In this document: positions 1 through 20,990 of the stretch, in pieces
How positions within the stretch are numbered: the first letter of the stretch is position 1
Layout of the letters: each line of letters opens with the position of its first letter
NCBI GenBank assembly: GCA_014773175.1
Contig: VXCM01003087.1
Coordinates: 17,949 to 81,948 of the forward strand
DNA: 64,000 nucleotides
Direction of reading: 5' to 3'
Source: Lucifuga dentata
Lineage: Eukaryota; Chordata; Actinopteri; Ophidiiformes; Bythitidae
Program-made: the position numbers and the translations under genes
The notes under the pieces: model-generated
Told to the model about the DNA's origin: nothing
Database searches by the model: none
Seen by the model: only the letters and a program-made list of their open reading frames with translations

Positions 1-8431
<8,431 letters not shown>

Positions 8432-8481
8432 TTTTGTAACATCTTCTGGATAACTTCAATTTATGACTGGCTTGAGATCCT

Positions 8482-8482
<1 letters not shown>

Positions 8483-8521
<39 letters not shown>

Positions 8522-10735
8522 AGAGGTCGCATGTGACCTAGAAAGTGATACACAGTAACTTAGAAAACTAGTCATGCAGAATGTCAGTATACATTTCACG
8601 ACAGTAGAAAAATAAATGTTGCAAAGGCAAACATCAAATGTGTATATGTTTCCAGAAATCACATCCTCTGTAGTAAGCAAGTGTCTCTTTGATGTTGTTC
8701 AGTGAGAGAAAAAAAAAACCTTTCACATGGTAACAGGGGGTGGACACAAATGCCCCTGTCATGCTCAGCTGTACACCAATTGGTTCCCTCTCCTTCTTTT
8801 CTCTGGTTAGTTTACATTCAACGTCACATAATGCTGAGCTGTGTCTTCCTCAATGGCCATATATGGCAGTGCCCTATCCGCCCCATACATATCTCAACCA
8901 ATCAAAACAAAGTATCAACATCAACAAGGCACTATAGGCCATAGAGAAACTTACACCAGTTGTAATGTGTGAATGATACATCTATAGACAAACAAAAACA
9001 TATAAATTAAGGAGCAGAAACAAAGTAATTTTTTGAAGTGTTTCGAAAGGTGGGGGGAATTTAGAAATAAATGACTACATCATTTAATTATAGAAACAGC
9101 AGTCAGAGAGGTCATTAAAAGCAGTCTATGGATAAGTGTGGTCTCTGAAAAGGCAAATATAAACCCCTCCCTTCATATGGATGTACCCTCTCTGTCTTCC
9201 AGTGCTAGTACATACAGTAATGACATTTAAAGTGTGTCATTCTAAAATTACAACTGCAGTTACAACTACTGGGTAGTCACCCACTAATGCTTTCTGATAT
9301 AAATCAATTGTGACTATATGATCTTTTCACCTCATAAGATTCTTTAAATGACATCCAAATTAGGTTAAACGGAGAATCTTCTCAAGCCGCAATTTACACA
9401 AACATGCAATGATTAATACAAAATCAACGCAGACTTATGCAGAATCAAAGCTATGCATGAGGTTGTTATATTCGGAGTTTAACCGTAATTGATCACTGTA
9501 TTGATCACTGTTCAAAAATCCTTTTATTACTGAGTCCTTGATAGTGTAATAGCATGACAAGTTGGTGGGATTGTATGGGTGTCGACTAAAAAGTGGCGCC
9601 AAATCTGGGAGAGTGCTCCAATAAACTTTTTAGTGAGATAATGAGATCAGAAGACCTTTGCTAACACCAATTTGTAAATGCATTAGTGTGAATTAAAACA
9701 AGCCAACGATGCCACAACATACGGGTCAGATCCGCCAACAGCGCCGGGATGGCTTCGCTCTTCGACGGCGCCTGTCAAAATTGACACCGGTGCGCTGCTG
9801 GTGCTAGCGCCACTAGCTACAGGCAACAGAGCATTCTGCTGCCTTTCCTCAACGGCACCTCGTCATAATTTGATAAAGCGAGCATGTAACGTTAATACAC
9901 AGACAAATAAATTGTGATTTAGCGAATTAAGAAGGTAGACAATTCACTGCAATACATTATTTCTGGATACCAATAGCATGTCTACATTTATTTACTAGCG
10001 TAGTTACTCCATAATAACAAAACAACGCAAGCTCTACTGTACTAGCGGAAGCTAATATTAGCCAGTACACAATAACGTTATTCGGTCATGCTTCCGAGAA
10101 TAAAACTACTCTCTGCAAACACAACAGAATTCCGCGCTCGTTTTAAGACAAAGCATTATCCATAAAATATCCGTGTTTCATTTTTCTGGTTGAGGGCTGC
10201 CACTCGTTAGCTTTACTAGCAGCTACTGCTAACGTCGCCTAAAAAAACATCACGTCCTTGCGTCCTCCATCTTGCCTCGGGAGTTCCAGTACCGTATTGC
10301 ATAAGCAACAAACACTTTGTTTACAAATAGATAAAGTGCAACTAAGTAGTTTGAATCAATAAAACGCTCCTTGTAGTTAGAATGAATATATTTTGCGCCA
10401 CTATGCCAAAAGCGCAGTTGTGAGCTAGCTAACAGCCGATGTAGCCATGTACCGCGAGCTAGCAAACCGACTTGGTTCAGGGAGACATCCGCGCTCTGGG
10501 ATCCTCTAACGCTAGCCTAGCTAGCGACATGGCTAGCAAAATACAAATCAACTAACTTCCAGATAGCTCTCCGCCATTTTACAGCTAACTTACCTTGCTG
10601 TGAAATGTAGTTCCGACAGAATTGTAACTTTTACTATTCTACCAAAGCCTCCGCTGTAATTTCAATACAATTCTGTAAAAAGAGTTTAAAAGTCGCGGTC
10701 ACAGGCGTTTTCGGACGTTCTCTCACCCCGCTTGC
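8483..10735 (-). promoter_or_regulatory. stag2: stag2 5' leader, first intron(s) and promoter region
   Basis: No coding exon is seen here. A 5' untranslated exon is inferred on the minus strand ending at 10594, because the strand reads CAAG|GTAAGTTAG there, a good donor. Its start is probably near 10.73 kb, where CpG-containing sequence begins. The region next to the start codon is a 37-base poly-A run at 8483-8519. A second CpG-containing patch lies at about 9,720-9,800. Exact leader exons and the transcription start are inferred. Confidence 0.5.
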
Positions 10736-10739
10736 TCCG

Positions 10740-12307
10740 TAGTTCGGTTTGTTGTTTCGATGATCTGGGAGGAGGAAATCCTGGTGCAGAGCTGCCACCT
10801 AGAGGCCAGAAGAGCTGCATGAGGTACACTGTTAACATGCGACCTCTAGTGGTCACTGACGAGAAGTGCAGTTACTATCGCCATGTGGTCTTGTCCTATT
10901 TTTTGGAAAAAATAAGCTGATGGGAAGAATCACTAAGAAACATTTAAAGTCCACGTTTTGCTGTGGACTCTTCATGTTTTGGACAACCATATATATATAT
11001 TTACTTGATAATTTTGGCAACATGGCTTCAAGCCACAGTGTGACTACTGGCTGACTACACTGTGTCTAATCTCACAAACAGAAGAGAATTGTCACTTTGA
11101 GACCATCATCATCATCATCATCATCATCATCATTNAAGAGAATTGTCACTTTGAGACCATCATCATCATCATCATCATCATCATTATAGTAGCATCTTTA
11201 ATTGTGGTCTTAGTTTTTATCTCGTTGCTACCTTGGAACTTGTGCTACTGTAACATCTTAATTTCCCCTTTTGGATCTTAGTATTATCTCTTGCCTTTTG
11301 ACATTGAAAAAATTTTTGAGAATTCATCTGTCAACATATGACCTGCATGTTGCTCCCATAAAATCAAAGTGTTTTGGTCTTACTGTCAAAATTAATTTGA
11401 AATGTTGCTCTTTGAAAAGGCTGCATTTTAAATGGTTCTAATTTTTAAAGTCAATAATATAAAATGTTATACAAACTCTTATTAGTACACTAAGTAAGAC
11501 TAACTGCTGCTTTCAGATTTAATTCCTTGTATAGATGACCTCTAAAACTGGACTGATTTGGTGTCTGCAAAACATTAAAATGCACTTTAACTACTTGTCA
11601 TGAAAAAAAGAGTAAAAAGTGAAACATCAAACAAGTAATCTAGATTTGAAATAAACTCATTTAAATTTATTCACTCTTGATGACACATCAGTGATAGCAT
11701 GATACAACTGTAAAATAATTATACCATAAAGTAATTAATTGCAAAATCTAAACAAGAGTATATTTAATATATCTGCAGCATATTATCTTTAAGTATACAC
11801 TGATTCACCATTATAATTGTAAATACAGATAGCAAACAATAAGAAAAATAAAGCTGAGTTTAAAACATAGCACACAGCATACAAATGAGGTGCGTGGGAC
11901 AGTTGTGTATTTTCGTGACTGATAAGGAATCAATAGTTTAGTTCAATCAAATTTTGTTAGAGTCCAAAGTTGAATCAAATCAGAACTCAGAAAAAGGCAC
12001 CGCTGGAAAAAAAGACTGTGGTAAAATGCAATTATAATTTCCTTTAGTGTCTATTTACAAGCATCAACGCTCATCAACAACCTAAAAAACCTTTATATTA
12101 AACAACAGCAACAAAACGTATTTACTTTCTCAGTGATTGTGAAAATATGTTTGTGTTGTGATGTGTACATCTCCTCATTCGTATACACATACAAACACAA
12201 TGGTCCTTAAATATAATCCAATATATGTACATTTAATTTTAAAATAGAAAACTAAAAAGCGTGAGGAGGCAGCATTAAAGTTAGCGTCGCCAGAGTCCAC
12301 GAGTCCA
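10740..12307. other. stag2-xiap intergenic region, including the xiap 3' UTR
   Basis: AT-rich sequence without a supported gene. It holds a CAT trinucleotide array split by an N at 11135. The part nearest 12.3 kb should be the xiap 3' UTR (minus strand); a TTTATT at 11666-11671 reads AATAAA on the minus strand and is a candidate cleavage signal about 640 bases after the stop. Confidence 0.5.
11082..11185. repeat. CAT microsatellite with duplicated flank around a single N
   Basis: The block 11082-11134 (unique lead-in followed by CAT repeats) recurs at 11136-11185 right after the N at 11135, one repeat unit shorter. The array is real. The doubling is most simply two overlapping contig ends joined without merging. 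Confidence 0.85.
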
Positions 12308-14458
12308 TTAAGCAATGTAGGTCTTGATCTTCTGCGTTATGGCTCCACAGCAGATTGGACACTTGATGAGTGGCTCTGAACACGCTTTGCATGTGGCCAG
12401 GTGACCGCAAGGGATGAAGACCATACATATGTCCTTGTCCAAGCATATTTTGCACAGTTTTTCTCTCTGCAGCTCCTGTAGTTTCTTTATTGTATCCTCA
12501 TCTAAGAGAGAGAAAAAAAAAAATCATGTCACATCAATTTTAAACTGGATTAACTGAATTTGACATATTAAGAATTAGCAACATCCATTTCCATTTTCAG
12601 ATATTCTGAGTTTTTTTTTATGGGTCTGTTATATGTTGAAGTTCTGAACCTGTTTCAGCGTAACGTGGACGTACTTGTATGACTCCCATTAGACGTGTAC
12701 CTCGTTACTTTTCATTTAAAGATGAATTTCAGTTTTAAATTAGTGCTGAAATTTATTCAAAAAAGACTTCTTTACCATTCCCGTCACTTGAAAACCCATT
12801 CTGATGACTTGAAGCCTGGAAAAAGTAGGAATGTCATATGGTTATTTTGTGAATGAAGTAAAAGCTTAAGCGTAACCGTGGGTAACAGCAATTTTTGATT
12901 ATGAATATTTCCACACACCCACAAGAAGTATATGTGTACCAAAAACAAAACATGTTGCAACACTAAGCAATATCATTTTAAAGTTACAAGCAAGCAAGCA
13001 TCCTTTTCCAATTTTCCCAAACAACTGAAAGATGGGAAAATTCACATCTGCATCACAGGACTGGCTGCATTGCTGCGGTTTAATGAGTGGGAAAATGTGA
13101 ATCAGATTGCTTACAGCGCTGTTTTGTCGCCGGTCTTGTAGCTGGATGCCATTGACAAATTCCTGTCCCTTCTCTGCTAACAGAAAGCTGCATCTGTTTA
13201 AAAAAAGGCATTTTAATAAAAGAAAGACAAAAAAAATGTCTTTGACTGCAGACATACAGTACATAATAGGAGAGGAGAAGATTGTGGTTGTTCTTACCCA
13301 GGATAGTATTTGGCGTGTTCTTCCCACGGGTCCTCCTCAGGCTGCCAGCCCTTCAAACCTCCACCGCAGCGGAAACACAACACCCTGTCCCCTGTCCCTA
13401 CAAAGACACACCGAATTCAGACCTGCCTGCATTCATAGCTGTGATCAATTTTCTCATGAAATGTAAATCACTCCAACAAAAGACTTGCTGAAATCCTGCT
13501 CATTGTTTCTCCAGTCTAAAGACTCTGTACACCTTTTTAGAAATCTGGGTTGTACCTGTGCTGTAGAAACCAGCTCTTGCAAGTCTCTCAGGTTCAACAG
13601 GGACCTGGGTACCTGCAAAACTATTAAGCCGCTCCTCAAAACTTCCCATAGGAGTATGAGGGTTTGAGTGTTGTCTAGCGTTGAATTCCTCCTCTTTTGT
13701 GCTTCCCTGGAATGGAATATTGCCCACATCGTGCCCAAGGATGAAGAAGCAGTTGGGATAAAGCCTGGAATGTTCTCCCCAGGCTGTGTCCCCTTCTTCC
13801 CAGCCTCCCAGCATGCCACCACAGCAGAAACACTGCACCTGGTCTGCCTCCATCAGGTAGTAAAAGCCCGCCTGGGCCAGATCCCCTGGTCTGACAGGAG
13901 CGCGAGAAGGCCAAGAAGAAAATGTCTGAAGACGCGCCTCCTCGCTTTTCATGTGGGGTGCCATAGGGTAGATGGACTCGTCCACCACCTCTCCTGTTCT
14001 CAAACGAAACTCCCTGTCTTCTGCTTCTTCATTGTAGATGTAACCGTTAGAAAGTGTGGCAGCAGAGCTCTGATTAAAGTTGACACGATGGGTACAGTTG
14101 AGAAACTTGCATGATGGAGAAACCTGTAACAGAAGGAAAGTACGATGATGATTTAAACCAGTATGAAAAAAAGATTCCCACAGATTATCATGTTTCTTTT
14201 TCATCACATTATCACTACCGCTTTATGCCTCTCTACAGGCAAATCTCCACTGCACCAGTTTTCCACCGTCTTGTGGCAGCAGAAGCAGCGGACGCGGTCG
14301 GCATGGCCTGTGAAGTAGAAGCCGGCGCGGGCCAGACTTTTTGCTGACACCTGCTGGGCGACACTGGAGCCGCAGAATGAATCCAGGCGACTGTTGATTA
14401 AGGAGAAGTCAACAAGGTGGTCTGCCTCGAGGTTGTTTTCTTGTCTGAGATCAGACAT
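12308..14458 (-). CDS. xiap: X-linked inhibitor of apoptosis homologue (XIAP): BIR1-BIR2-BIR3-RING
   Basis: XIAP is a cytosolic E3 ubiquitin ligase that inhibits caspases 3/7 (linker plus BIR2) and 9 (BIR3) and acts in NOD2/NF-kB signalling. Coding exons: 14458-14219, 14123-13556, 13397-13298, 13193-13115, 12815-12776, 12501-12308; together 1,221 nt, 406 residues. BIR zinc ligands are visible: BIR1 C58, C61, H78, C85; BIR2 C178, C181, H198, C205; BIR3 C277, C280, H297, C304. The linker before BIR2 keeps the [12 protein letters not shown] pattern. BIR3 keeps the GGGLKGW and [14 protein letters not shown] blocks of the Smac groove. The C-terminal RING begins CKIC at 359 and keeps FIPCGHL...C..C...CPIC. 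The UBA region between BIR3 and RING in mammalian XIAP is missing: only about 30 residues lie between. The start is the first ATG after an acceptor that opens the exon at ~14512. The gene lies just upstream of stag2 in the same orientation, as in human. Confidence 0.95.
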
Positions 14459-14512
14459 GACGGCATCAAGCAGAACAATGCTGGGTGGATTGGTTTGATG
14501 GACAGAATGCCT

Positions 14513-16187
14513 GCAGATAAGAGAGAAAGAAAAAAAGTGCTATTGTAGCTGCAGCTAAAACACACAAATCATACCAATTTACTTCTTGTTACATCTTTAA
14601 ACTTATGGAAAAGATAAATCAAGTAGCTGACAGCTTGTGATAGGGTTAAAAAACTTTGGAAGGTTAAAAACTGTGACGGTAAAATCAGACAGGTCAAAGG
14701 TTTAAGAGATTTGCTTCTCTGGCAACATAACAGAGAGCTGTTGTATCTCTTCTCTCTGAGAGTAACTGTGCCTTTAAGAGAAGCAGCGAGGCCACGGTCA
14801 CATGGAGGTGTCAGATATTCCATGTGAGGGATGGGGGATGGAGAGGCAGGATTGGCTGCAGGCTCACCACCCTGGAAAACGCAACGACACACCCACNATG
14901 GGGGATGGAGAGGCAGGATTGGCTGCAGGCTCACCACCCTGGAAAACGCAACGACACACCCACCGCAAACACCAAACAACACACAGCATCCAAAAGGACA
15001 CCAACAGCTCCTCATGAAGGAGAATATAAGCCACAATGGACATCACATAGGTCCAATACAATACAGATACTACTAAAAAGTCAATATTACGGAGAAGAAA
15101 CGCAGCAAGCGAGCTTAGAAACTATAACAGCAATAAATTATGTTGTGACACAGTGTAGTGAGGTGTGTCACTCTCACACACATATAATACATTCTCTCAG
15201 TGGGAGGAACTCCGATGTTTTCTGGTGGCATAAACATGTCACACTGTGCTGTCACAGTGCAGCAGAATGATAATATTGACATTTTTTTGTTCAAAGATCG
15301 GTACATACTGCATGTATTTAACCAAAATTAGGATAACGGAGCTCTTTTATCTGACACTAGCACACTTTCAAATAATGCAGGGAAGACTGGTTCATGCTGA
15401 TCTGGTTCTTAACACCATACATTTAGACTGATGTATGCCATTTTGAACTCAGACAGCACAGTCACAAGCCAATTAATCATACACTGATCAATGAGGAAAT
15501 CAAGCAAACTGATTGAAGCTGATTTAGCAATCAGCATTGATTGAGCAATTGATTTTCTACTATCTTTATAGGTAGGTTGTATTTACATAGTGGAGCATGT
15601 TATGATCTTTCAACCGTCTTACTTAAAGAGATTCTTTAAGAAAACATTAACTGTGTTCTTGGAGACCCACAGCAAATCACAGACACTATCTAAAATATTT
15701 TGTGGAAGTTAATTATGTCCGATAACTAAAGCCTATGGGGGCCCTCCGTGTTCTAAATTATTTGGCTTTTCCTGTCAGATGTCATGTGACTTAGAAATAC
15801 ATCATCTGCACAAAATACATGATTTAAATGACCCTGAAAGCTTTGCAAACGTCATGCAGCTTCAGTTCCCAACAGTCCTGCTTCTGAGCGGAACAGCACT
15901 GAAAGCAACTAATTGCTGTTCCGTTTGGCAGCTGTCACACACGTTAGACATGCACACAGCGTGACATCACTCATTACTAATTACAAAAACCTACCTCATT
16001 AAAAATAAAACACGAGTCCTGCAGGTTGGACTCTGATCCCTGCTACTTAGCTTAGCTGTAACGTTGTCCGATTAAACGATGACGGAGACCCATTAATGTT
16101 AGCTAACTCAGTTAGCATAGCAAGGCTACATAACGTTACCGAGATCAAAAAAGTTATTTGATAAACTTTCAGCTATGTAGAAATTAC
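14513..16187 (-). other. First intron of xiap
   Basis: No coding sequence is supported. It contains a 66-base block repeated on both sides of the N at 14897 (listed separately) and otherwise plain AT-rich sequence. Confidence 0.6.
14831..14963. repeat. 66-base block duplicated across a single N (probable assembly artefact)
   Basis: 14831-14896 and 14898-14963 appear identical base for base, separated by one N. An exact direct repeat abutting an N on both sides is what unmerged overlapping contig ends look like. It lies in the xiap first intron. Confidence 0.9.
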
Positions 16188-16400
16188 CTGTGGGCACCTG
16201 AAAGTAGCTCGTCAGTGTGTGATGTCAGCCAGTTACTCGTGTAATTATCGCGGAGTGAACAAACTCATGCTTGAAAAAAGAACTGCTTACACGGAGCGAC
16301 CTCGCTACCAGGAAGTGAAAGCAGAGGTGTTGAGTTGCGCGCAACTTGTTCTGCGCATCTCAGGTGACACTGTGACGTAAGAAAAGCGGTGGAGTTTGGG
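16188..16400 (-). promoter_or_regulatory. xiap: xiap 5' untranslated exon and promoter
   Basis: On the minus strand CCCACAG|GTAATTT marks a donor at 16188, so an untranslated first exon is inferred from there to about 16.33 kb. Immediately upstream are CpG-containing sequence (GCGCGCAAC, TGCGCA) and a TGACGTAA CRE/ATF-like site at 16373-16380. The start site is inferred, not seen. Confidence 0.55.
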
Positions 16401-16484
16401 TGGATTTAAGGGGGTTTCTTATAATTTAATTTTTTTAAATTTATCTTGCCTCCTAAATTTAAATTCTGTATATATATATATATT

Positions 16485-17290
16485 TTAGAAGAATCAGACT
16501 TTATTGTCATTGTACTAGTACAACGAGATTAGAACTTTGCCTTAAAGTGCAGGACCACATGAAATATAACATACATTGTAAAGTGCATAAAGTAATAATA
16601 ATAATAAATATCGCTCTGTCAGCAGGGAGTAGGATTGATGTATGTTGCATTCAACATACATTACTTCTGTGCTGTAAGGTGACTTGTCTTGGAAAGTGCC
16701 ATAATAACTTCTTCTTCTTCTTCTTTTCCTTTGGGCTTTCCCTTCAGGGGTCACCACAGCGAATCATCTGCCTCCATCTAACCCTATCCTCTGCCTCCTC
16801 TTCTCTCACACCAACTAACTTCATGTCCTCTTTCACTACATCCATAAATCTCCTCTTTGGTCTTCCTCTAGGCCTCCTGCCTGGCAGTTCATTATTAGTT
16901 GTGCTAGTAGTGTTGGCATTTCATATTTTTTAAGCATAATTCCACCACTAGTCTCATTAGCTTGCAAGATTTAGCTCTCAGGTTACTGTGGAAGAATGTA
17001 TGATCTGTATGATCATAGTATGATCTGCACTAAGTCAAACATTATATATGGCCCCAAAAAGGTATATAATATACTGTGCAATAACAATATTTCCAACTTG
17101 CAATAATATGAATTCAACACATTCAGCCTGTGGACTTATTATATTTACTGTTTCCTCATTATTTACCTATTGATGCTTGTTGACTGTTTTTTTTTTTTTT
17201 TAAATCCTTGAACTATCCCCTTTGCTGCTGTAACGCTGCAATTTCACCACTGTGGGACTAATAAAGGATTATCTTGTCTTATTTTATCAT
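16485..17290. mobile_element. Fish retroposon-like repeat with embedded RTE-type LINE fragment
   Basis: The left end (about 16,490-16,535) has the GACTTTATTGTCATTGTA-type motif, and the right end (about 17,245-17,285) has a GGGACTAATAAAGGATTATC-type tail. Both are common in dispersed teleost repeats. An RTE-like LINE 3' fragment interrupts the middle. I cannot assign the outer element to a family with certainty. Confidence 0.5.
16708..16891 (-). mobile_element. RTE-like LINE 3' fragment (copy 1)
   Basis: A severely 5'-truncated copy ending in the CTTCTTCTTTTCC 3' tail (minus-strand sense). Its ~150 coding bases match the two longer copies at 17.4 kb and 28.7 kb and stop after the GRRPRGRPKRRFMD region. 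Only the C-terminal end of a reverse transcriptase polyprotein is represented. Confidence 0.75.
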
Positions 17291-17412
17291 GTACGAAATA
17301 TTAATTTGCAAAAAAAAAAAAACCAAAACACATAACTTCAGTTTGTTTTTTTTGTTTTTTTTTTGTAGTTTTAAAAAATCATGTATTTGTGCATTCCAGG
17401 TAATATCAGTCA

Positions 17413-17767
17413 AAATGCTGAGGTTCTCTTTGGGAGTGACGAGGATGGATAGGATCAGGAACGAGTACATCAGAGGGACAGCGCATGTTAGATGTTTTGG
17501 AGATAAAGTCAGAGAGGCCAGACTGAGATGGTTTGGACATGTACAGAGGAGGGATAGTGAACATATCGGTAGAAGGATGCTGAGGTTGGAACTGCCAGGC
17601 AGGAGGCCTAGAGGAAGACCAAAGAGGAGATTTATGGATGTAGTGAAAGAGGACATGAAGTTAGTTGGTGTGAGAGAAGAGGAGGCAGAGGATAGGGTTA
17701 GATGGAGGCAGATGATTCGCTGTGGTGACCCCTGAAGGGAAAGCCAAAAGGAAAAGAAGAAGAGGTA
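17413..17767 (+). mobile_element. RTE-like LINE 3' end encoding the reverse-transcriptase C-terminus (copy 2)
   Basis: An open frame encodes about 106 residues beginning MLRFSLGVTRMDRIRNEY, with RLRWFGHVQRRD, GRRPRGRPKRRFMD and VRWRQMI, ending just before a GAAAAGAAGAAG tail. This is the characteristic C-terminal segment of RTE-type non-LTR retrotransposon polyproteins. The rest of the polymerase and the endonuclease are absent, so this is a 5'-truncated dead copy. Class (non-LTR) is secure; the exact clade is not. Confidence 0.8.
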
Positions 17768-18122
17768 ATATCAGTCAAACATTTTTGGTTTGTATATTTT
17801 TTTCATGAAAAGATGATTACTTTGGTCCCCATTTGCCCAACTTGTTCGATAGCCCACCGCCCCTTGCCAGTCACAGGACCTTGGAACTGCCTTAACCCTC
17901 CTTCCCCAAATGGTACCACTGCTGGAAGATAAAAACTTTTTATTCTAAATCAATGTTAGTTGGTGTTTCCTTCAACTGATAAGAAATGTCATAATAAATT
18001 GATTAATAATATAATTATTGGTTTAATGGAAAAACTAAATGCAAACATTCTGAATGTAACCAGTTGGCCCAATAGGTTACTAATGGAAAAATAGCAAAAA
18101 TAATTCATTAACAGGTTCCTTT

Positions 18123-18132
18123 TTTATTTATT
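18123..18132 (-). promoter_or_regulatory. psmd10: Candidate psmd10 polyadenylation signals
   Basis: Two overlapping TTTATT motifs read AATAAA on the minus strand, about 310 bases beyond the psmd10 stop codon. No competing signal is evident between. Assignment is positional only. Confidence 0.5.
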
Positions 18133-18440
18133 TTATACAACAGGTCAAACCTCATACAAAATAGTTTTTATTGGTGTGTAGGCTGCAGTTAGGGCAGGAT
18201 GGAGGATTGTGACATTAGCATCTCAGCACTTTGTCTGGCCCAGCCGATGAGCTCGTATAGTAAACTTGTAAAGTTTGGTCCAATTTTCCCCCTTTCCTTT
18301 AACTCTCATCTTCCTCCTGGCACTGATCTGCCCAACCCTGCTGATCCAGGGAGGATGATGGGGATGTAAATTCGGATTATGCAGTGGGAGACGGGGTTTG
18401 ATTCGAGCTGTAAACTCCCCTGTAGGTGAGTATATATGCA

Positions 18441-20990
18441 TCATCCTTCTACGATCCGCCTAAGTATGGTTCTCAGACTGCCCTTGGCTATCTGGAGGGG
18501 GGTCTTCTCTTCCTTGTTCTCAATGTAGATGCTGGCTCCATGTTCCACCAGTAACTTGGCTGCCTCCACACGCTCCTCATCACATGCCAGATGGCTGGAG
18601 ACACAAATACGTTCAAGATTATACATACAAAAATACTCTTATTTTGACAATTTCACTGACAGGGCTGAGAACCAGAGATACAGAGGGGAAAATAAATTTT
18701 TTCTTTGTTGATGTAAACCAACTGAAAATATTCTATGAGATGAAAACACATATATACAGATACATACAGTGGTGTGTTGCCTTGTGAATCCTGGATGTTG
18801 GTTGATGCACTTTGTTTGAGGAGCAGCTGGATCAGGCAGTAGTTGCCCTTCGCCGAGGCCCTGTGTAAGGGTGTAGAGTCCAACTTGTCCTTGACGTTGG
18901 GGTCTGCTCCGTTTTCCAACAGCAGCAGTGCAATCTGTAGAGGGAGAGCACCGTGTGTTACTGATACGCTACGTTTTTAATTCAGTGGTTTCTCATTCAC
19001 ATGGAAGACAGCTTTTCAGATCCTGATTCTTCTGGTTTTGAAAAGAATACCCCAGTGTATACGTGTAAAGTCTGTCTTAATTCTGGTCTGCTCAATAAGT
19101 GAAATTAAAATTTAAACCAAGGTCCAATACATTCAGTACATGTTCATGTATGTTAACACTTTGATTCTGATTCTATTCAAGCAATAAGTACATTTTTTTT
19201 CAAATGTCATGTAAGCACTATGAGCTGATTGATGTTAGTGTACTCTGAGTAACACACATTACGTAACTGCAAATTAATTAACTCAAACAGATAAATGCTC
19301 TGTCAGCTTATTTCCACACTTGGCATACTTGTCTCATAAGCCAATGAAGCAACCAGCCACATATACTCAGAACATGATGGACTCCTATTAATTCCATTCT
19401 TGTAGATGGCTTACTTTGCTGTTTTCTTTTTTTTTTTTTTTTTTNTTTTTTTTTTTTTTTTTTGCTTTTATTGCAGTATTCAGAGTACAGTGTGCATGTA
19501 AATGTAATGATTATTGGAATCACTATGTGGGAAAAAAATCTATTCAGTCCTAATTAAAATACATTTTAGGTCTAGCAGAACATCATGACTGGCTACTAAT
19601 CCAGTAAGTACACATACTATTCAGTGGTATCATGTTGTTTTATGTTTAAAAGGTAATAAAACACTGAAGTACACAGGACAGAAAAGTGTTTCTGCAGTAC
19701 TCTCTGTTGGTTGAAACCTTCAAGCACACCTCGCCTCTGGCCACACCAATAAATTAACGTTTTCCACTGTGCAAGGTCAGGAGAACTGACCCTAGAGTCC
19801 CCCTTTAAAGAAATGCTGAAATTTCATTTTACATGTCAAACCAACCAATATTACAACAGTTTTTATGCAAGCAGAGACCCTCACCTCATATCTGTCTTTA
19901 GAGGCTGCGTAGTGAAGAGGGGTGCAGCCATTCTGATTGACAGAATTCAGCTGAGCTCCTTTAGATATCAGAGATCTCACAATGTCTTCTCTGCCTGCAG
20001 ACGCTGCAATGTGGAGAGGCGTCCAACAAGCCTGGAAGTAACATGACACTTAAATTTATTGGAAACTCATGAGTACTCATCACAATATTGTAATGCTTTG
20101 TTATAAAATATTGTGTTTTATCATGTTCTGCAGTGTGTTGTGAGTCATCACAGCATTATATTGTGAGGTTTTTCTCAAATTCTACCACACTCATGTATTT
20201 AAACTGTGTTGGACATAAAATTAGAAACACCTTCTAGTCTGATACAACAGCACAACCTGCATAATCTAATCTATACCTACCTATAATCACTAGAGAGGAA
20301 CGTCAACTCTGAGCATCACAAAAACTGAACATGATGAGTAATGCAGAGCTGCTGTGTTAGATTGCATTAGATTACACAGTTGTTCCAAAGACAGACTTAG
20401 CATACAGGAAAATCAAATACTGCTTTACACTAAACATGTGTTAATGGTAGTGAGCTCAGTCTTGCCTGTGCCATACTTTAACACAGGAGAACACAATTCA
20501 AAAGGATTTTTTGGTGTAGTTAATAAATTTCACAGAAGGGCACAACTAAGTAGAACAAGCAGAATCAATGAAAACTGCTATACATTTAAAAAACTGCTAT
20601 AAATTTAAAGTTGAGTGCACTGATTTTACTAAGAAGTGGAAAGAATTAAACATTCAGGCCTACATCATCCCGCAGATTAACTTCAACTCCGAATTCAAGC
20701 AGGAAATCCACAATACAGGTGTGTCCAGCAGAGCAAGCCCAGTGCAGCGCGGTTCTGTGGACCTGAAAGTAGACAAAACCGACGATCAAATATTAAAATA
20801 TATCGTTATCCTTTCAGTGTTACTGCTTAACAAAAAGCCATGGAGCGTAACGAGCTAGATTTAAGTTCATTCTTACCTGGTCCGTTTTACAGGCAAGCGA
20901 CTTATCTGACAAAATTAGTTGCTTTAATTTATCAAACTGTCCTGCATACGCTAAATTACAGATCTCGACATTTGATACTGAATCTTCCAT
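18441..20990 (-). CDS. psmd10: 26S proteasome non-ATPase regulatory subunit 10 (gankyrin)
   Basis: Gankyrin is an ankyrin-repeat assembly chaperone of the proteasome base; it binds the ATPase PSMC4 and in mammals also RB1, CDK4 and MDM2. Coding exons: 20990-20877, 20762-20664, 20031-19885, 18934-18768, 18594-18441; total 681 nt, 226 residues, the same length as human PSMD10. The protein is a continuous stack of seven ankyrin repeats. The diagnostic TALHWACSAGHT, TPLHIAASAGRED, NQNGCTPLHYAASKDRYE, STNIQDSQGNTPLHLACDEERVE and IYIENKEEKTPLQIAKG blocks are all in order, ending RRIVEG. The retinoblastoma-binding LxCxE-like motif (LACDEE) is present. It is divergently arranged with nxt2, 396 bases between the two start codons, so a shared promoter is likely. 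No frameshift or truncation was seen. Confidence 0.97.
18935..19884 (-). other. psmd10 intron 3
   Basis: About 950 bases of AT-rich intron with a poly-T/N/poly-T junction at about 19,428-19,463. No coding exon or known element was recognised. Confidence 0.6.

Noticed and set aside
11106..11185. CRISPR-like array at the CAT repeats
   Set aside because: A simple trinucleotide repeat with no spacers, in a vertebrate genome.
13668..14114. Plus-strand frame of 148 codons opposite xiap BIR2
   Set aside because: It is the antisense shadow of the BIR2 coding exon.
14831..14963. Real tandem duplications at 14.8, 29.5, 39.8, 62.3 and 63.1 kb
   Set aside because: Every one abuts an N and the copies appear to match base for base; assembly overlap explains them better.
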